From the NCBI GenBank assembly GCA_025765595.1, contig JAIVFH010000149.1, positions 1-64,000 on the forward strand: 64,000 nt of DNA, in the 5' to 3' direction. Made by a program: the position numbers and the translations under genes. A model generated the notes under the pieces. It searched no databases and was not told the DNA's origin. It saw nothing but the letters and a program-made list of their open reading frames with translations. This DNA is from Obelidium mucronatum (Eukaryota; Chytridiomycota; Chytridiomycetes; Chytridiales; Chytriomycetaceae). This document shows, piece by piece, positions 43,101 through 54,278 of this stretch; position 1 is the first letter of the stretch; each line of letters starts with the position of its first letter.

Positions 43101-44584
43101 TCACATCGCGAAGAAGACACCAACGGCAGCAGCGAAAAGACCAGAGATCAACTGAACAGCCCCAGACCGCGATGTGGTCACAACAGTGGCAACACCAGCA
43201 ACCGTAGTGGTTGGCTTAACATCGGATTTCGAGGTGGCCCACTTGATGACTCCTTGTGCACTCAATGGTTCAACAAGTCGATTGAATTCATTTCTGACCG
43301 CAGTGTCGTTGCTGACGCGGAAATCTCTCATGAATTCCTCTTGTTTCAGGAAATCAAAGATCTGCACTCCTTCAACCAATGGAAATCTGTTCAAAAAGTC
43401 GGTCGACAAAATACCAGCCCAGAACTGGCTCTGAAAAGTGGCTTGATCGACACTCGAACTAACTCCCACTTCCCAACCACCAGACGCCTCAGAAATCTTG
43501 ATGGGCAAAAGTTAAGCAAGAAAATTGGTGAAACCCAGACCATAAAAATAACACCAACCACAAATGGCTTGTTGTAAGGCGCCGCATACTCGTTGTAAAC
43601 AGTGGCAATCGAGTCCGCAGCATAGGAGAGTGGAATGCTTGGGTTGGACCCAAATCCTTTGTAGTAAACTGATGTTCCAACAACATCCACATAGTCCGCT
43701 CCTGGCCAGTACGCAGTGTTACCGGGCTTCAAGTCAAAGTTTGGAGACCAGACGAGTTTGGTGTTCGGAGCAATGCGCTTGACAATAGTGGCCATCTGTC
43801 TCCAAACTTGCACGAAATATACAGGGGAAGTAGGTGGGCCATACAAGAACCACTCGCCGTTCATTTCAGGGCACTAAAGAAATAGTATGGACAACGGTTA
43901 AAACCGTTGCATCTGGGACTGCAATAAATTATTGATTGTCGTCTCTTTACCCATCGAACATACACTTCACGACCGGTTTCCTTGTGGTACCGGCTCAAAC
44001 GGTTGGCAAGAGCAACAAGTCCTTCGTCAGTCACGAGATCGAGACCAAATGTGCCGTTCTTGAGCTGGTAGTTGGCGTCTATAGTATAAGGGTAATCAAT
44101 TAACAAGGGCAGCCAGCCTCAATATAATTTTCCTTGCACACGTACAAACTGTCAAGAAGATGGAGGCGTTGGTACCGTCGTCCCAACGGAAAGGATCTCT
44201 CATGAAGTTGGGTTCATCGCTGGGTTGGTCGAGGATGACTGAGGTGCCGTCAGGGGTCAGTGCATAAGGGACGCTGGTTTCGGTCTGAAACGAGCCATAT
44301 TTGTACCCCATTTTGGCATTCCAGCTAGCAGGGGAGTGGTCGCTGTACCAGAACCAAGTGCCGATCGTAAGTTTGGAGGAGGTAGGGCCTGGAACTGGTA
44401 CAACTATAGGTGCAACAGGTCCAACAGGTACGACCGGAGCACTAGTAGGTGCAGCGGTAGTTGCGACTGGCGCAGCCGTCACAGTGGTGGCAATTGGTAC
44501 AGTAGTACTGGAGGAAGAGCTCTGGGCGGAACAGAGGATAGGAATGAGGCCAACGGCAACCAATGGAACCAACACCATTTTCAT
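43101..44584 (-). CDS. Secreted, probably GPI-anchored GH26-like glycoside hydrolase
   Basis: Exons 44146-44584, 43951-44078, 43559-43873 and 43101-43496; 425 residues. Signal peptide at 1-20 (MVLVPLVAVGLIPILCSA), a Thr/Ala/Pro-rich linker to ~70, then a GH26-type (beta-1,4-mannanase/glucanase clan) barrel. RWCPEMNGEWFLYG holds the candidate acid/base Glu. The segment KPFVVISEASGGW has a Glu in the right place for the nucleophile. The C-terminus (SGAVQLISGLFAAAVGVFF) is hydrophobic with no following charge, the form of a GPI-attachment signal. Likely acts on cell-wall or plant polysaccharide at the surface. Substrate unproven. Confidence 0.78.
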
Positions 44585-45002
44585 GTTCGATTTTTTTGAT
44601 TGATAAATAAAATGCACAAGCTTTTCAGTCCAAATTACTGATTTTATGAAAAATATAATTTAAGGGACAGATCTCGAATGTGGCGATGCAAACGAGAATA
44701 ACGCGCTTCTTGAATTTCTTGATTGAAAGCCGTCGAAAGAGGATCGATTTGGCAGAACAAAGAGGGGTTTTACAAAGTTAAGAACTCCAGCAACCACAGG
44801 ATCCGGAAAAGAAAACAGAGAGTGGAGACATTATTGTTTAAGATTTCATCTTTCCAGTTGATGTTGTGAATGATTCAAAAAAAGAGGGTACAGGTTTTAT
44901 AGAGTGGTGATAGAAAGAAAGAACTTTATTGGAAACTATTGGCAAAATAAACGTAGCTACTGGAGTCTAGAGGTTGTCCACGCGCTAACTTTGACTGCCG
45001 TT
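44585..45002. other. Intergenic region
   Basis: About 420 bp upstream of the GH26 gene and downstream of the peptide precursor, both on the minus strand. AT-rich; probable promoter of the GH26 gene. Nothing specific recognised. Confidence 0.4.
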
Positions 45003-45657
45003 TTAGCGACGGTCGGCGTGCTCCATGGAGCAGCCTTGGGCGACACACCACGCTCCTGGCTCTCTCTTGGCTACCTCAACAACTGGCACTTCTTCAACAA
45101 CTGGCACTTCAGCTACGGCAACTGCAACTTCTTCAACTACCGGCTCGGCATCGCGACGGTCAGCGTGTTCCATGGAGCAGCCTTGAGCAACACACCACGC
45201 TCCTGGCTCTCTCTTGGCTACCTCAACAACTGGAACTTCAGCAACAACTGGAGCTTCAGCAACAACAACTGGAACTTCTTCAACTACCGGCTCGGCATCG
45301 CGACGGTCAGCGTGTTCCATGGAGCAGCCTTGAGCAACGCACCACGCTCCTGGCTCTCTCTTGGCTACTTCAACAGCTGGAACTTCTTCAACAGCTGGAA
45401 CTTCAGGAACAGCAACTGGAACTTCTTCAACTACTGGCTCGGCATCGCGACGATCAGCGTGTTCCATGGAGCACCCTTGAGCAACACACCACGCTCCTGG
45501 TGCGCGTTTCACAATGTCCCCAGTGATTTTGTCTGTGAACGGTGTCAACAAAACAGAGAACATGCAATAAGAAAAAGGAATCCTCACCAATAGGAGCGGG
45601 TGCGGCAAACGCCAACTGGGCAAGAGTAATCTGAAGAAGGAGGACAGTGAATTGCAT
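45003..45657 (-). CDS. Kex2-processed repeat-peptide (pheromone-like) precursor
   Basis: Exons 45588-45657 and 45003-45532 give 199 residues. A signal peptide (MQFTVLLLQITLAQLAFA, cut after Ala) is followed by a short pro region and four near-identical units. Each unit reads Lys-Arg, then (A/E)PGAWCVAQGCSMEHAD, then Arg-Arg. The units are separated by Val/Glu/Pro/Ala spacers of 25-29 residues (DAEPVVEEVP...VEVA). KR and RR are Kex2 sites. The spacers vary while the cores are identical at the peptide level. The two Cys three residues apart could form a small disulfide ring. The W-C...G...C pattern recalls alpha-type pheromones of filamentous ascomycetes and Kex2-processed cyclic peptides. Function is inferred; 55-nt intron. 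Confidence 0.8.
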
Positions 45658-45944
45658 TTGTGGATTTATAAGGCTTGTTTGGAGCTTTGATTTGATGGTA
45701 TTTGATGTGACAGCGAACCTGCCTATTTATACGTGTTTTGCTTGCTGCAAGCGGTCAGTATTTCATTGGATCAAGCTTTCAATGGGCCAATGGGTCCTTG
45801 TTGCCAGATATTTGACGACTGAATTGTGATTGGCTGTTAACATTTGGTCACTGTTTGTATTTTCAAACGGATCAATGGGACAATGGGACATGGTCTCAGA
45901 CCCAAATTTATCCCTCGGCAGACTAGGAATACCTAATTTGAATA

Positions 45945-46862
45945 ATGTTCCTCTTCGACTATTGGACTCGCCCGGAGCTACCAGAGATTTGGCAGTCCTG
46001 GGTCAACAGGGTCTATGTCTTTCAATCGCTGGCCCTGATTCTCTTTTGTATGTTCCGACGCAGCGACGGCGGTGCACTCGGGAGTGGCAGCCGTTGGGTA
46101 CCTTGCCGAGATCCACCGCATTCTCACTGGATCTTTCGTCAGTTCCGGTGGATGCTTGTGTCGCACATTGTCTATTATGTGTGTGAAATGGCTCTCACAT
46201 CAATGTGGTCCAAGTACACAATCATGGGTATGGATCGATGGAATCATTCATAACACATACTAAAAACCTGGATTGCGAACACAGGTACGCACCACGTTTT
46301 TGGAATCGCAATCATTGTGTGCTTTCTCCTTGACCAAAACGTCATCTGTGTTTTTGCCGGTCTGCCCTTCTTCCTGCACACGCTTTTGTGGGCCCTGAAT
46401 ATCAGTTCCCCTGTCCTACTCCTTCTGTACAACTTGAGTCTGCTGTTTGGAGCCAGTTTTCTGTTCTGTACATCCCTCGCACTCGACTTTGATGCACGTC
46501 CTGTCAAGTATGGCATACCCATGTGTCTCATGTGCATATCGCTGTTTTTCAACAACTACTTTCTGTACTGCTACACAATGATGGGCAGTGTGTGCGTGAC
46601 AGCGGATCCGTTTCCGTTGCTGGGATTTGAGGAGCAGCCTCGGCATGTAGTGCAAGTGAATGGCATCGATACAAATATTGGCAGCTTCCGTGGTCCCTTG
46701 TTCTGGGTGCTAGTATGGTGGAGTGTGTATGTGGGGTGTTTGGTTGCGGGTGCCGCGACAGTGAAGAGCAGGTGGAGACGGAATCCACCGTCCTTTGCGA
46801 TCCCAACGCGTCAAGTAAGTGTCGATTGCGAGGTTGGGCTGCTACAGCTGAAGGATGAATAA
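45945..46862 (+). CDS. Unknown multi-pass membrane protein
   Basis: Exons 45945-46227 and 46285-46862; 286 residues. At least five hydrophobic helices: VYVFQSLALILFCMF, WMLVSHIVYYVCEMAL, HHVFGIAIIVCFLL, LPFFLHTLLWALNISSP and LYNLSLLFGASFLFC, plus a final FRGPLFWVLVWWSVYVGCLV. The THHVFG motif opening exon 2 recalls the HH of TLC-domain proteins, but the rest does not confirm it. Stop and the XPA start are 48 bp apart. The strand upstream (45658-45944) contains no other gene. Confidence 0.65.
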
Positions 46863-46910
46863 AGCCAGTGGTGAAGCAACAAAAAAAATAGTTGGCTGAC
46901 AAACACACAA

Positions 46911-47881
46911 ATGAGTCCATCGAAAGCAACAGTAGCCCGCAACAGACAACTGGCCTTAGGCCGCGTGGCAAGCACGGCCACTGCCTCCCGAACACCTGCA
47001 ACACCTAAGGCACCTCCTGCGCCGCAGGTCGAGAGGACACCTCCAGCCTCCGTCTCCAAGAAGGCACCCGCCAAGCGGAAGAGAGGCATCAACCTTGACT
47101 ACTGCGAATACAATCTGTCTGATATGCTAGACTCGCGGGGCGGCTTCATCTTGAAGTCTATAGGCCCAGCAGAGGAGGCCGTAACCAGCGAGAGCGTAGA
47201 AGATCCAAGTGCCCCGATACCAAACGATGCGCTGTGTGTAGAGTGTTCGAGTATAGATGTATGTGCGGAGCTGTATACCCACTACAATGTGATGGCGTGT
47301 CGAAGGTAGTAGCGCCTTCTTGAATACACAACCAAGACACGCTGAATGGAATCGATGCTCCACAAACAGGTGCAGGAATACTTGCGTGGAGAAATACGCG
47401 CTCCTCACCAAGGCTGAATGCCGTGAAGATTACCTGCTCACTGAATCCGAGCTGAGGGACACGACAAAGCTGCCGCATTGGATGAAGAAGAATCCGCATG
47501 GAGACACGTTTGCAAACATGCTGCTCTATCTTCGGATGCATGTGAGAGAGTGTTTTCTTTATTCCCGGGTTCTTCTGTGGCAGAATACTAAGAACCGTAA
47601 AGGTGGAATCGTTTGCCATCAAGAAATGGGGGTCTCTGGAGCGGCTGGACCAGGAGTTTGAACGACGTGGCGTCACAAAGAAGGCACGGAAGCAGGCCAA
47701 GTTCGAAAGCAAACTAAACGAGTTGCGGAAGAAAACTCTGACGAGCACGTGGATGCGGCTCCATGATGATCTGGAACACCAGCACGACTATGGCGAAAAG
47801 GCGGAGGTGGATGGATGTGAAGGTGTCTACCAGCAAGTGTGTCGGACGTGTGGGGTGTCCTTTGAATTTGAAGAACTATGA
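46911..47881 (+). CDS. RAD14: XPA/Rad14 nucleotide excision repair protein
   Basis: Exons 46911-47305, 47370-47541 and 47603-47881; 281 residues. The zinc finger begins CVECSSIDVCAEL and closes with CRRCRNTC; LLTKAECREDYLLTESEL, PHWMKKNPHG and MLLYLR follow, then KKWGSLERLDQEF and TSTWMRLHDDLEHQHDYG. This is the XPA DNA-binding core in order. The basic N-terminus (KKAPAKRKRG) is a nuclear signal. XPA verifies damage and positions nucleases in excision repair. The C-terminal CRTCG pair is an extra Cys motif. Confidence 0.92.
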
Positions 47882-48101
47882 GTGTGATTTCTTATTGTCG
47901 ATGAAAGTGTATTTTTAGAGTGACTTGTTTGTGTCGATGAAATCGGATTCTACACTTACTTCTATGCTGGTGGACGTGGATCTTGATCTAACTGGGGTTG
48001 CTTGGGTTTTGGTTTTGGTTTGCCCTTCAAGAATCAAAGTGGCATAAAGGTGGTATTGTTTGAAAGAGTGCTTTATTCGAGCTCGTTAAAAGATGTACAG
48101 T

Positions 48102-48607
48102 TTACTTGGTTACTTGGACTCCCTTCCAAAAGGCGACATGGCCAGCAATGCTATGGGAATACGTAGTGATGTCAGTTTCACAGAAGAAGACCACCCATGT
48201 TCACCGCACATACTTTTTGGCTGCATCCTTCGGAGTCGCATAGAACCATGCAGCGTCTGGATTCTCCTTTCCATTGACAGACACCGTGTAGTCTTCAAGA
48301 GTAGTAGCCCGTTAGAGCAAGAGTACACGATTCTAATCAGACATACAGTTTGCCGTTCCCTTCCAGCCGCACACAGTCGTGGTGGTGCTGTTCTTGAAGT
48401 ATTCCTTCTTCAACGCACTTGCTGGGAAGTACACGTTGCCTGGTTTGTGAGTCAGTGAGCTGTGGTTAAACGACTTGAAGCGCTTCACCTTCCACCGTCT
48501 CAAAGACATCGGTCTCTGCAATAACGACTCCTGTATTGGACAATTAGGCATGCTTCAATCAACCGAAGGAGAGCAGCGTTGTTACCGTTCCATTCAGCGC
48601 GTGGCAT
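48102..48607 (-). CDS. DUF427 domain protein
   Basis: Five small exons (48586-48607, 48489-48530, 48347-48439, 48214-48292, 48102-48150) encode 94 residues. Recognisable DUF427 features are VIAETDVFETVEGNVYFP, then TTVCGWKGTANYYTV (family T-x-C-x-W-K-G-x-A-x-Y) and NPDAAWFYATPKDAAKNI, then GHVAFWKG. Function of the family is unknown; members are small soluble beta proteins in bacteria and fungi. Five exons in 506 bp is dense even here. Divergent from the second TRP-like gene, starts 59 bp apart. Confidence 0.85.
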
Positions 48608-48666
48608 TTGTGTTTGTTTGAGATTTCAAATATACTCCTACTTTCGCTGAAGAACCCTTTTTATTC

Positions 48667-51600
48667 ATGCCGATTGCAGAAATTTCGAATCGAATTCCGA
48701 ATCATGCTTATTTGATTCCCTTATTGTCGTTTCTTTCCATGTGGGACTTTATGATAATAAATGGAGGCTGCACTTTAGAAAGTGACAATTCGGAGTTGCT
48801 GGTGAAACTCGCAAACACAAAAAATCCCATCGTTCAAGTCAACAAAATGAGCAGGAAATTTAGCGCCAGCCACCAAGTTCATATTATGGTGGAGGCGACG
48901 GCTCAGCTCTCCAATTCTGATCTGACGCCAGCCGATATAAAAAAGATTGGGCGATCTGGAAGGTTCGAATTTGATTACTATCAACGGCACCCAATTCCTG
49001 TTCCTCCTCTGTCTCAAATTAATCTGGAGAAACAACATATCAATACATAGCATCTCAGATCGCGGAATCCTGGAACTTTTCGACAATGAGTTGCGACGTG
49101 ATGTTATCAAAAACTTCCACAGGACATTTATGCGAGGCCGAAGCGCTGCATCTGCAAACAATAACAATGAAGCACCGGAGTATGTTGATGCGGCATATTC
49201 TCTGGGAAAGTGGAGTTTGTCCCGATATCGGCGACTGTATGAGGAACTCAAGGAAAAGTCTTTCCAACATCAACCAGACAACGATCTCATTTATCATATT
49301 GAGTCGCTTCAGTATGCAATGGATGCAGAATCTTTTGCACTGGATGACCATGGCGAGGAAGATGAAAAACGAGACGCAAAAGCAGATCAAGAGGTATGGC
49401 TTCGATACGCGATACCTGTGAAGGGCCGCCTAGGCGTGGTTCCAGAGATGGACGAAGACAGCCAAGAGTCTGAAGCCAACAGACAGGAGTTTCAGGACAT
49501 TCGGAGCGATGCTATCCGTTTTTTTAGAGAGCAGATCATTGAAGACTTCCAGACTTTGAGGTCTCATACCTTACACTGCGCCTTATACTTATTGCCACAG
49601 TTCAAAATCGGTCATATTATTCTCGAAATGATTATGCCTATGGTGTTGTCGAAAGTATCGGACTTTATTTTGGAGGACGAAGTGATACCACGTTTGGCAG
49701 TCTTGAATGTCATTCAAACCGAAAACAAACACGCAGAAAGGTTTCTGGACAGCCTTATTCTTGTTGCAAAAGACAAAATCAACAAAAACACAGTCAACTC
49801 AATTCTAGAGTATTCAGCGCACACTCAAAAGTCAGATTGTGTACGCATCGTAATTGATAATCTGGGTGATAAAATAACATCCGAAGGAGTAGTTACATCC
49901 TTTATTCCAGCAGCTATGCGCGGAGTAGATCATTTTCTAGCTTTGTTGGAACTCTATGTGATGGACCGTGCTATGCAAGCACAATTGAACACTGAGCTTG
50001 AGATTGTTCATGACGACCCTTTATCAGAAGATCCGAAAACATTTATGGACTTTCTCGCCCCTTCTTGCTATATCTTTATTTTCCTGGCAGCAGCAGCAGG
50101 CCGGGCGCATCCTTCCACAGTTGTCGAACTCATTGAGTTCTACGGAGACCCATGTGCAGCCTATATGCCCGAAGCAATAACAGTTTCTCACCACACTACA
50201 TTTATTGCGCAGACTTTTCATTCCGTGTGCAACTTGAATCTGTCAACAATCGCATGGGCCCTTGTAGAAAAGGGATGGGTCCCCAAAGACATAAACTGCG
50301 AGCTCAAGGCCGCAGTTGAGTTGGGCCACCAAAACATTGTCCACCTATTACTAGAGTCCCTCTTGAAACCCGATGAAAAGATGGAACCCTCCTGTCTTCC
50401 ACTGGTATATAGGAAATCCGAAGCTCTCAGTCTACTCCCTTTAGTTTCCAAACGGTTTCCACGGGAAGCATCTTGGTTCCTGGAACAGCTTTCTTGTATT
50501 CCGATTCCTGGGTGTGTTCCATGTGGACCTAATACTGAACCAGAGATTCGTGCGAAACCAGTGCATGGCGTGCGGTTGGGGACTTTGAACCTCCATGATG
50601 CTATTTTCTTCAAGAAGCAGTTGGGGACTGGGTCGATTCATGTTTGGCCGCGGCTTGTCATGAATGGCATGTTGAAACAGGCTGGGTCTGGGAAAGATGA
50701 TATTGAGACTGAGTGCATCATATGCGCAGGCCCGGAATCTCTTTTGACTGCAGATGCTGTTCATACACCGTTGTTTGGAAAATCTTGGACTCCTTCCACT
50801 AGTCCATTTATTCGATTACTGGCTGAAGATAATCCACAAATAACACTGCAACCGGTTATGAGGGCACTTATGGAGTTTCATTGGGCGAGAGGAAGGTTTT
50901 GGTTAAGGTTCGCGATGCAGTTTGCAGTTTGGAGGTAATTTTTCCTTTCTTTTTGGTTGTGTGTGATGGATAGTTGTTGAGGAAACAAAACAAAACAAAG
51001 CATATATGTCCCGTGTCTTGCAACAGTGTGTATAGCAGTGGTTCAACAGCAAAACACTCACGATCCATATGAGCTACCAAGCTACGTATTTCCTCTCAGC
51101 TATTTGGTTGCCTTCTTGTCTTGTTTCTTTATTCTTCAAGAGCTTCGAGAGCTTCACGACTACCCAGTAAAATATTTCCACAGTGCAAGTAACATTGTCG
51201 ACACTGGAATTCATTTCACTATACTCTATGTCGTAATTGTTGGACTTCACATTGGTCAATATGTACAACCCATCTTGATGGCACTGATGCTGATTTTTTG
51301 TGCTCTGCGTATCATCAGTCACCTGAGAGTTCTTCCATCTGTTGGTCCTCTCGTAAGGTTATGGGTTACTGCGTCTGTAAATATTCTTCCGATTTTGATT
51401 CCATACGGGGTGATGGCGCTTGGATTTACAATAGCATTTCACATTATTGAGTATGAGGCATCGAGGGAGGAAAATGGGACAGCTATTCACTTTAATACTA
51501 TTGGAGTTTCTTTGCAAAGTGTTTTAACAATGGCCATGACAGATTACAGGTACGAGGCGGGGGCGGGCTGCAACAAACTATTGGGGATCTTCTTTTGTTT

Positions 51601-53561
51601 GTTGTTTTAATATCTTTTTTTTTTTTTTTTTTTTGGCCAGTGTTTTAGACTACTATTGGAATCCACAAGTTTTTGTCATTCGATTTTTGTTCTACGTATG
51701 CTTCATCATCTTCTTGGTAAAGTACCCCTCGTTCTTTCACTTTTTCTTTTTTTTTTTTTAGGATAATGATTTGGAAAAAAAAAAGACCCTAATCCTCTAG
51801 ATGAAAAATAAATAGGTCAACATCATTATTGCATTAATGACAGTCAACGTGGCAGACATTCACTCCAACATGAACGCCGCATGGCTCCTAGAAATTGCAG
51901 GAATCATGGTAGATCTCGAACTATTTTGGCCCTGGCCCGCTCGATATGTGATTACAGGAAATCATCCTCCCGAAGAATTCCATCTCGACGTTGCGGCAAA
52001 GAAATCGGGGGGGATTTATCCGGGTGCTGGTGAATACGACGACAGTGATGAGCCTGGATCGCCCGAGTTTACCGCTCAATTGCAAAATAAGAGTATTATT
52101 TTGTACACGTGGCCTCAAGAGTTTGTTACAAAGACTGCGTGGTGGCCGTTGATGACTTGTCGGGCATTGGAAAACTCCCAGCTGGATGAAGCCGAATCAC
52201 CTTCTTCTGTCAGTGGTAGTAAAAATTACGGAAGAAATGGAGCTGGCGATGGTGGCGGTGGCGGTGGAGGTGGTGGTGGGGGCGGTGGGGATGGGGCTTC
52301 TGGAAAGAAACCCCAACTACAGCCAAGCTCGGACGAGCATTATGAGCCGCCCGAACCAACGCCTGCATGGGAAACCATTCTAAACACTATTGGTTTTGGT
52401 GCATCTGCAAACAAGATTGAAAAGAAGCAATCACAAGTGATTGATTTGGACGACGTTCCTGGGTTGTTTGCGACATCCCCTGAATACAAGGACCGAAAAA
52501 TTGGGAAATTAACTCTTGCTCCCATATCAGGAGCTGGAGTTGGGGCTTCAAAAGACGCCCATCAGCAAAGTCTGGCTCACCATTCGTCGATAACGTCGCA
52601 ATCTAAACCGTCAGTGGGGGTGTATGAAAGACGCCTGTCGATCACGCAAAGAGCAAACGTGACCAACCAGGCTATTCATGAAGTAGATGAAACGGAGAGA
52701 GACCCTCCTCCAACCCATTCATTTGAGGCACTTCAAGGAACAATGGGGGTTCAACTACCCCAGCTTGATTCCTCACTGGCGCAGCCGCTTCTACCGATGC
52801 CGCCTCCAGCCTCTCGAAAAATATCAGCCGCTGATATACCAGAAAAGATGTTTCGGCACTCTCAAACGCAATCAGCGGATATTGAAGCTGGTGGCAAAAA
52901 GGTGTCTACAGCAGTCCAAAGTGCTACCAACCAAAATACCAACAACAGCAACAATAACCCCAACAACAATAATATGAATTCATCTGTGTCTGCTATTGGG
53001 TCTCAGAGATCCGGAATTACAGGAACCCGAAGACCTTCAGTTTGGACGACTCTGATGGGAAGTGCAGCGGGACCACCAAAACCGGAACCAAAGATGGATG
53101 CGACCACTGCTTCAGCCAACTTAAGCGGAGCTTCACTGTTATCAACCGGGGTGGGAGGAATCAGTCCTACGCCCACTGCCGGGCAAGTGGTAGTTGCCGA
53201 TGGCAATGTGGCGGGGCCTAATATGGCTGACACTACACATATCAGGATTCAAAACCTTTCCAGCCAATTGGAAGTGATTACAGATGGGCTTCGAAGTATG
53301 GAAAAGTTTATGCGGCAAGAAGCAAAGACTAGCCGAGAAAGAATCAAACGGCTCGAAGATCTTGTGGAAAACGAACTAAAACAGACTGAGGCAAACGAGG
53401 GACGACTAAAAGAAGACTTGAATAGGTTAAATCACGAGTTGAGCCGATTAGTGGGTTTCCTGGAGCCCAGTATGGTAAGCGGTGGCGGGGCGCAATCAGT
53501 TCGTTCCAGTGTTGCGTACGCGTCAGCAGGATCGCATCTTTCGCCATTGTACGGAAAGTAG
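48667..53561 (+). CDS. TRP-like channel with large N-terminus and coiled-coil tail
   Basis: A long gene: a first exon from ATG 48667, a main exon ending near 50934, exons to 51549 and 51641-51716, and a last exon 51816-53561. The membrane part has helices such as FPLSYLVAFLSCFFILQEL, HFTILYVVIVGLHIG, IPYGVMALGFTIAF, then a pore-like stretch and S6 FFLVNIIIALMTVNVADIH. WPxEF and WW motifs follow, as in TRP C-termini. The N-terminal ~650 residues are helical with degenerate ankyrin-like pieces (DINCELKAAVELGHQNIVHLLL). The tail has a Gly run, Asn runs and a coiled coil near the end (RERIKRLEDLVENELKQTE). Two junctions (near 49050 and 50934/51027) are not settled in phase, so the exact protein is uncertain. 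Confidence 0.68.
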
Positions 53562-53646
53562 TCAGAAGCTCTGACATAGATAAATAAACAATAAATAAAT
53601 ACTGTTAATTTCTAAAAGAAAGACTCAAATAAAAAATTGTCAAACC

Positions 53647-54258
53647 ATGACAATTACCAACACCTGCTCAAGGTCTTCACACACTCTAGTGTACAAAATG
53701 CGCGTTGTAGCTATCTATCAACAGCTTCTTGCTTCAGCCTCTACCAACAGTCTAACTGGTATTGCCGCCAAAGTGGCAGCTGATCACCATTTGTCCAGGT
53801 CTACTCTCTCAAAGTGGATCAGATCTATCCAACTAATCAAGGCCGATGTTAAAGCTAGAGGAAAAGGAGCTGTTCATTTAGGATGGGGAAAACGTATGCC
53901 TGGTGGTGGCATAAACCTGCTAACACAAAGGAAACCACTAATCCAACAACCAAAGCCATTGTCGCAGACACTAATAGATAGAGATGGAATTGTCTCAACA
54001 GCGGTCTTTTTTCCTACCATGCTTCAATGCCGATTCCCTTTCGAAGAAAGAGAACTGTTTTCAATTGTTGCAGATCAAAGAAATCACGGGCTTACAGTTT
54101 CCTTCAGTGACCTGCGGGAGTGGATGTATTCTCTTGTTGTTACTAATCACCCAATAGGTGCCAGATTTAAAGCGTCAACCAGTTGGGTGCATGCGAGTCT
54201 GGCAAGTTTTTTTTTGTCAATAAATCTCATGTGTGCTACACATGATTTTTATTATTGA
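53647..54258 (+). CDS. Helix-turn-helix protein or first exon of next gene
   Basis: Frame from ATG 53647, about 200 residues. Residues ~15-60 (KMRVVAIYQQLLAS...IAAKVAADHHLSRSTLSKWI) form a typical HTH of CENP-B/psq or Tc-type transposase N-termini. The rest is unrecognised (CRFPFEERELFSIVADQRNH then LREWMYSLVV), similar in feel to the second half of such HTH modules. It may stop at 54256-54258. Alternatively a GC-AG intron starting gcaagt near 54200 could join it in phase to GCC CTT at about 54318 in the next gene. No DDE catalytic domain is visible. Confidence 0.55.
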   Translation: MTITNTCSRSSHTLVYKMRVVAIYQQLLASASTNSLTGIAAKVAADHHLSRSTLSKWIRSIQLIKADVKARGKGAVHLGWGKRMPGGGINLLTQRKPLIQQPKPLSQTLIDRDGIVSTAVFFPTMLQCRFPFEERELFSIVADQRNHGLTVSFSDLREWMYSLVVTNHPIGARFKASTSWVHASLASFFLSINLMCATHDFYY

Positions 54259-54278
54259 CCAACCCAAAAAATCAAAAA

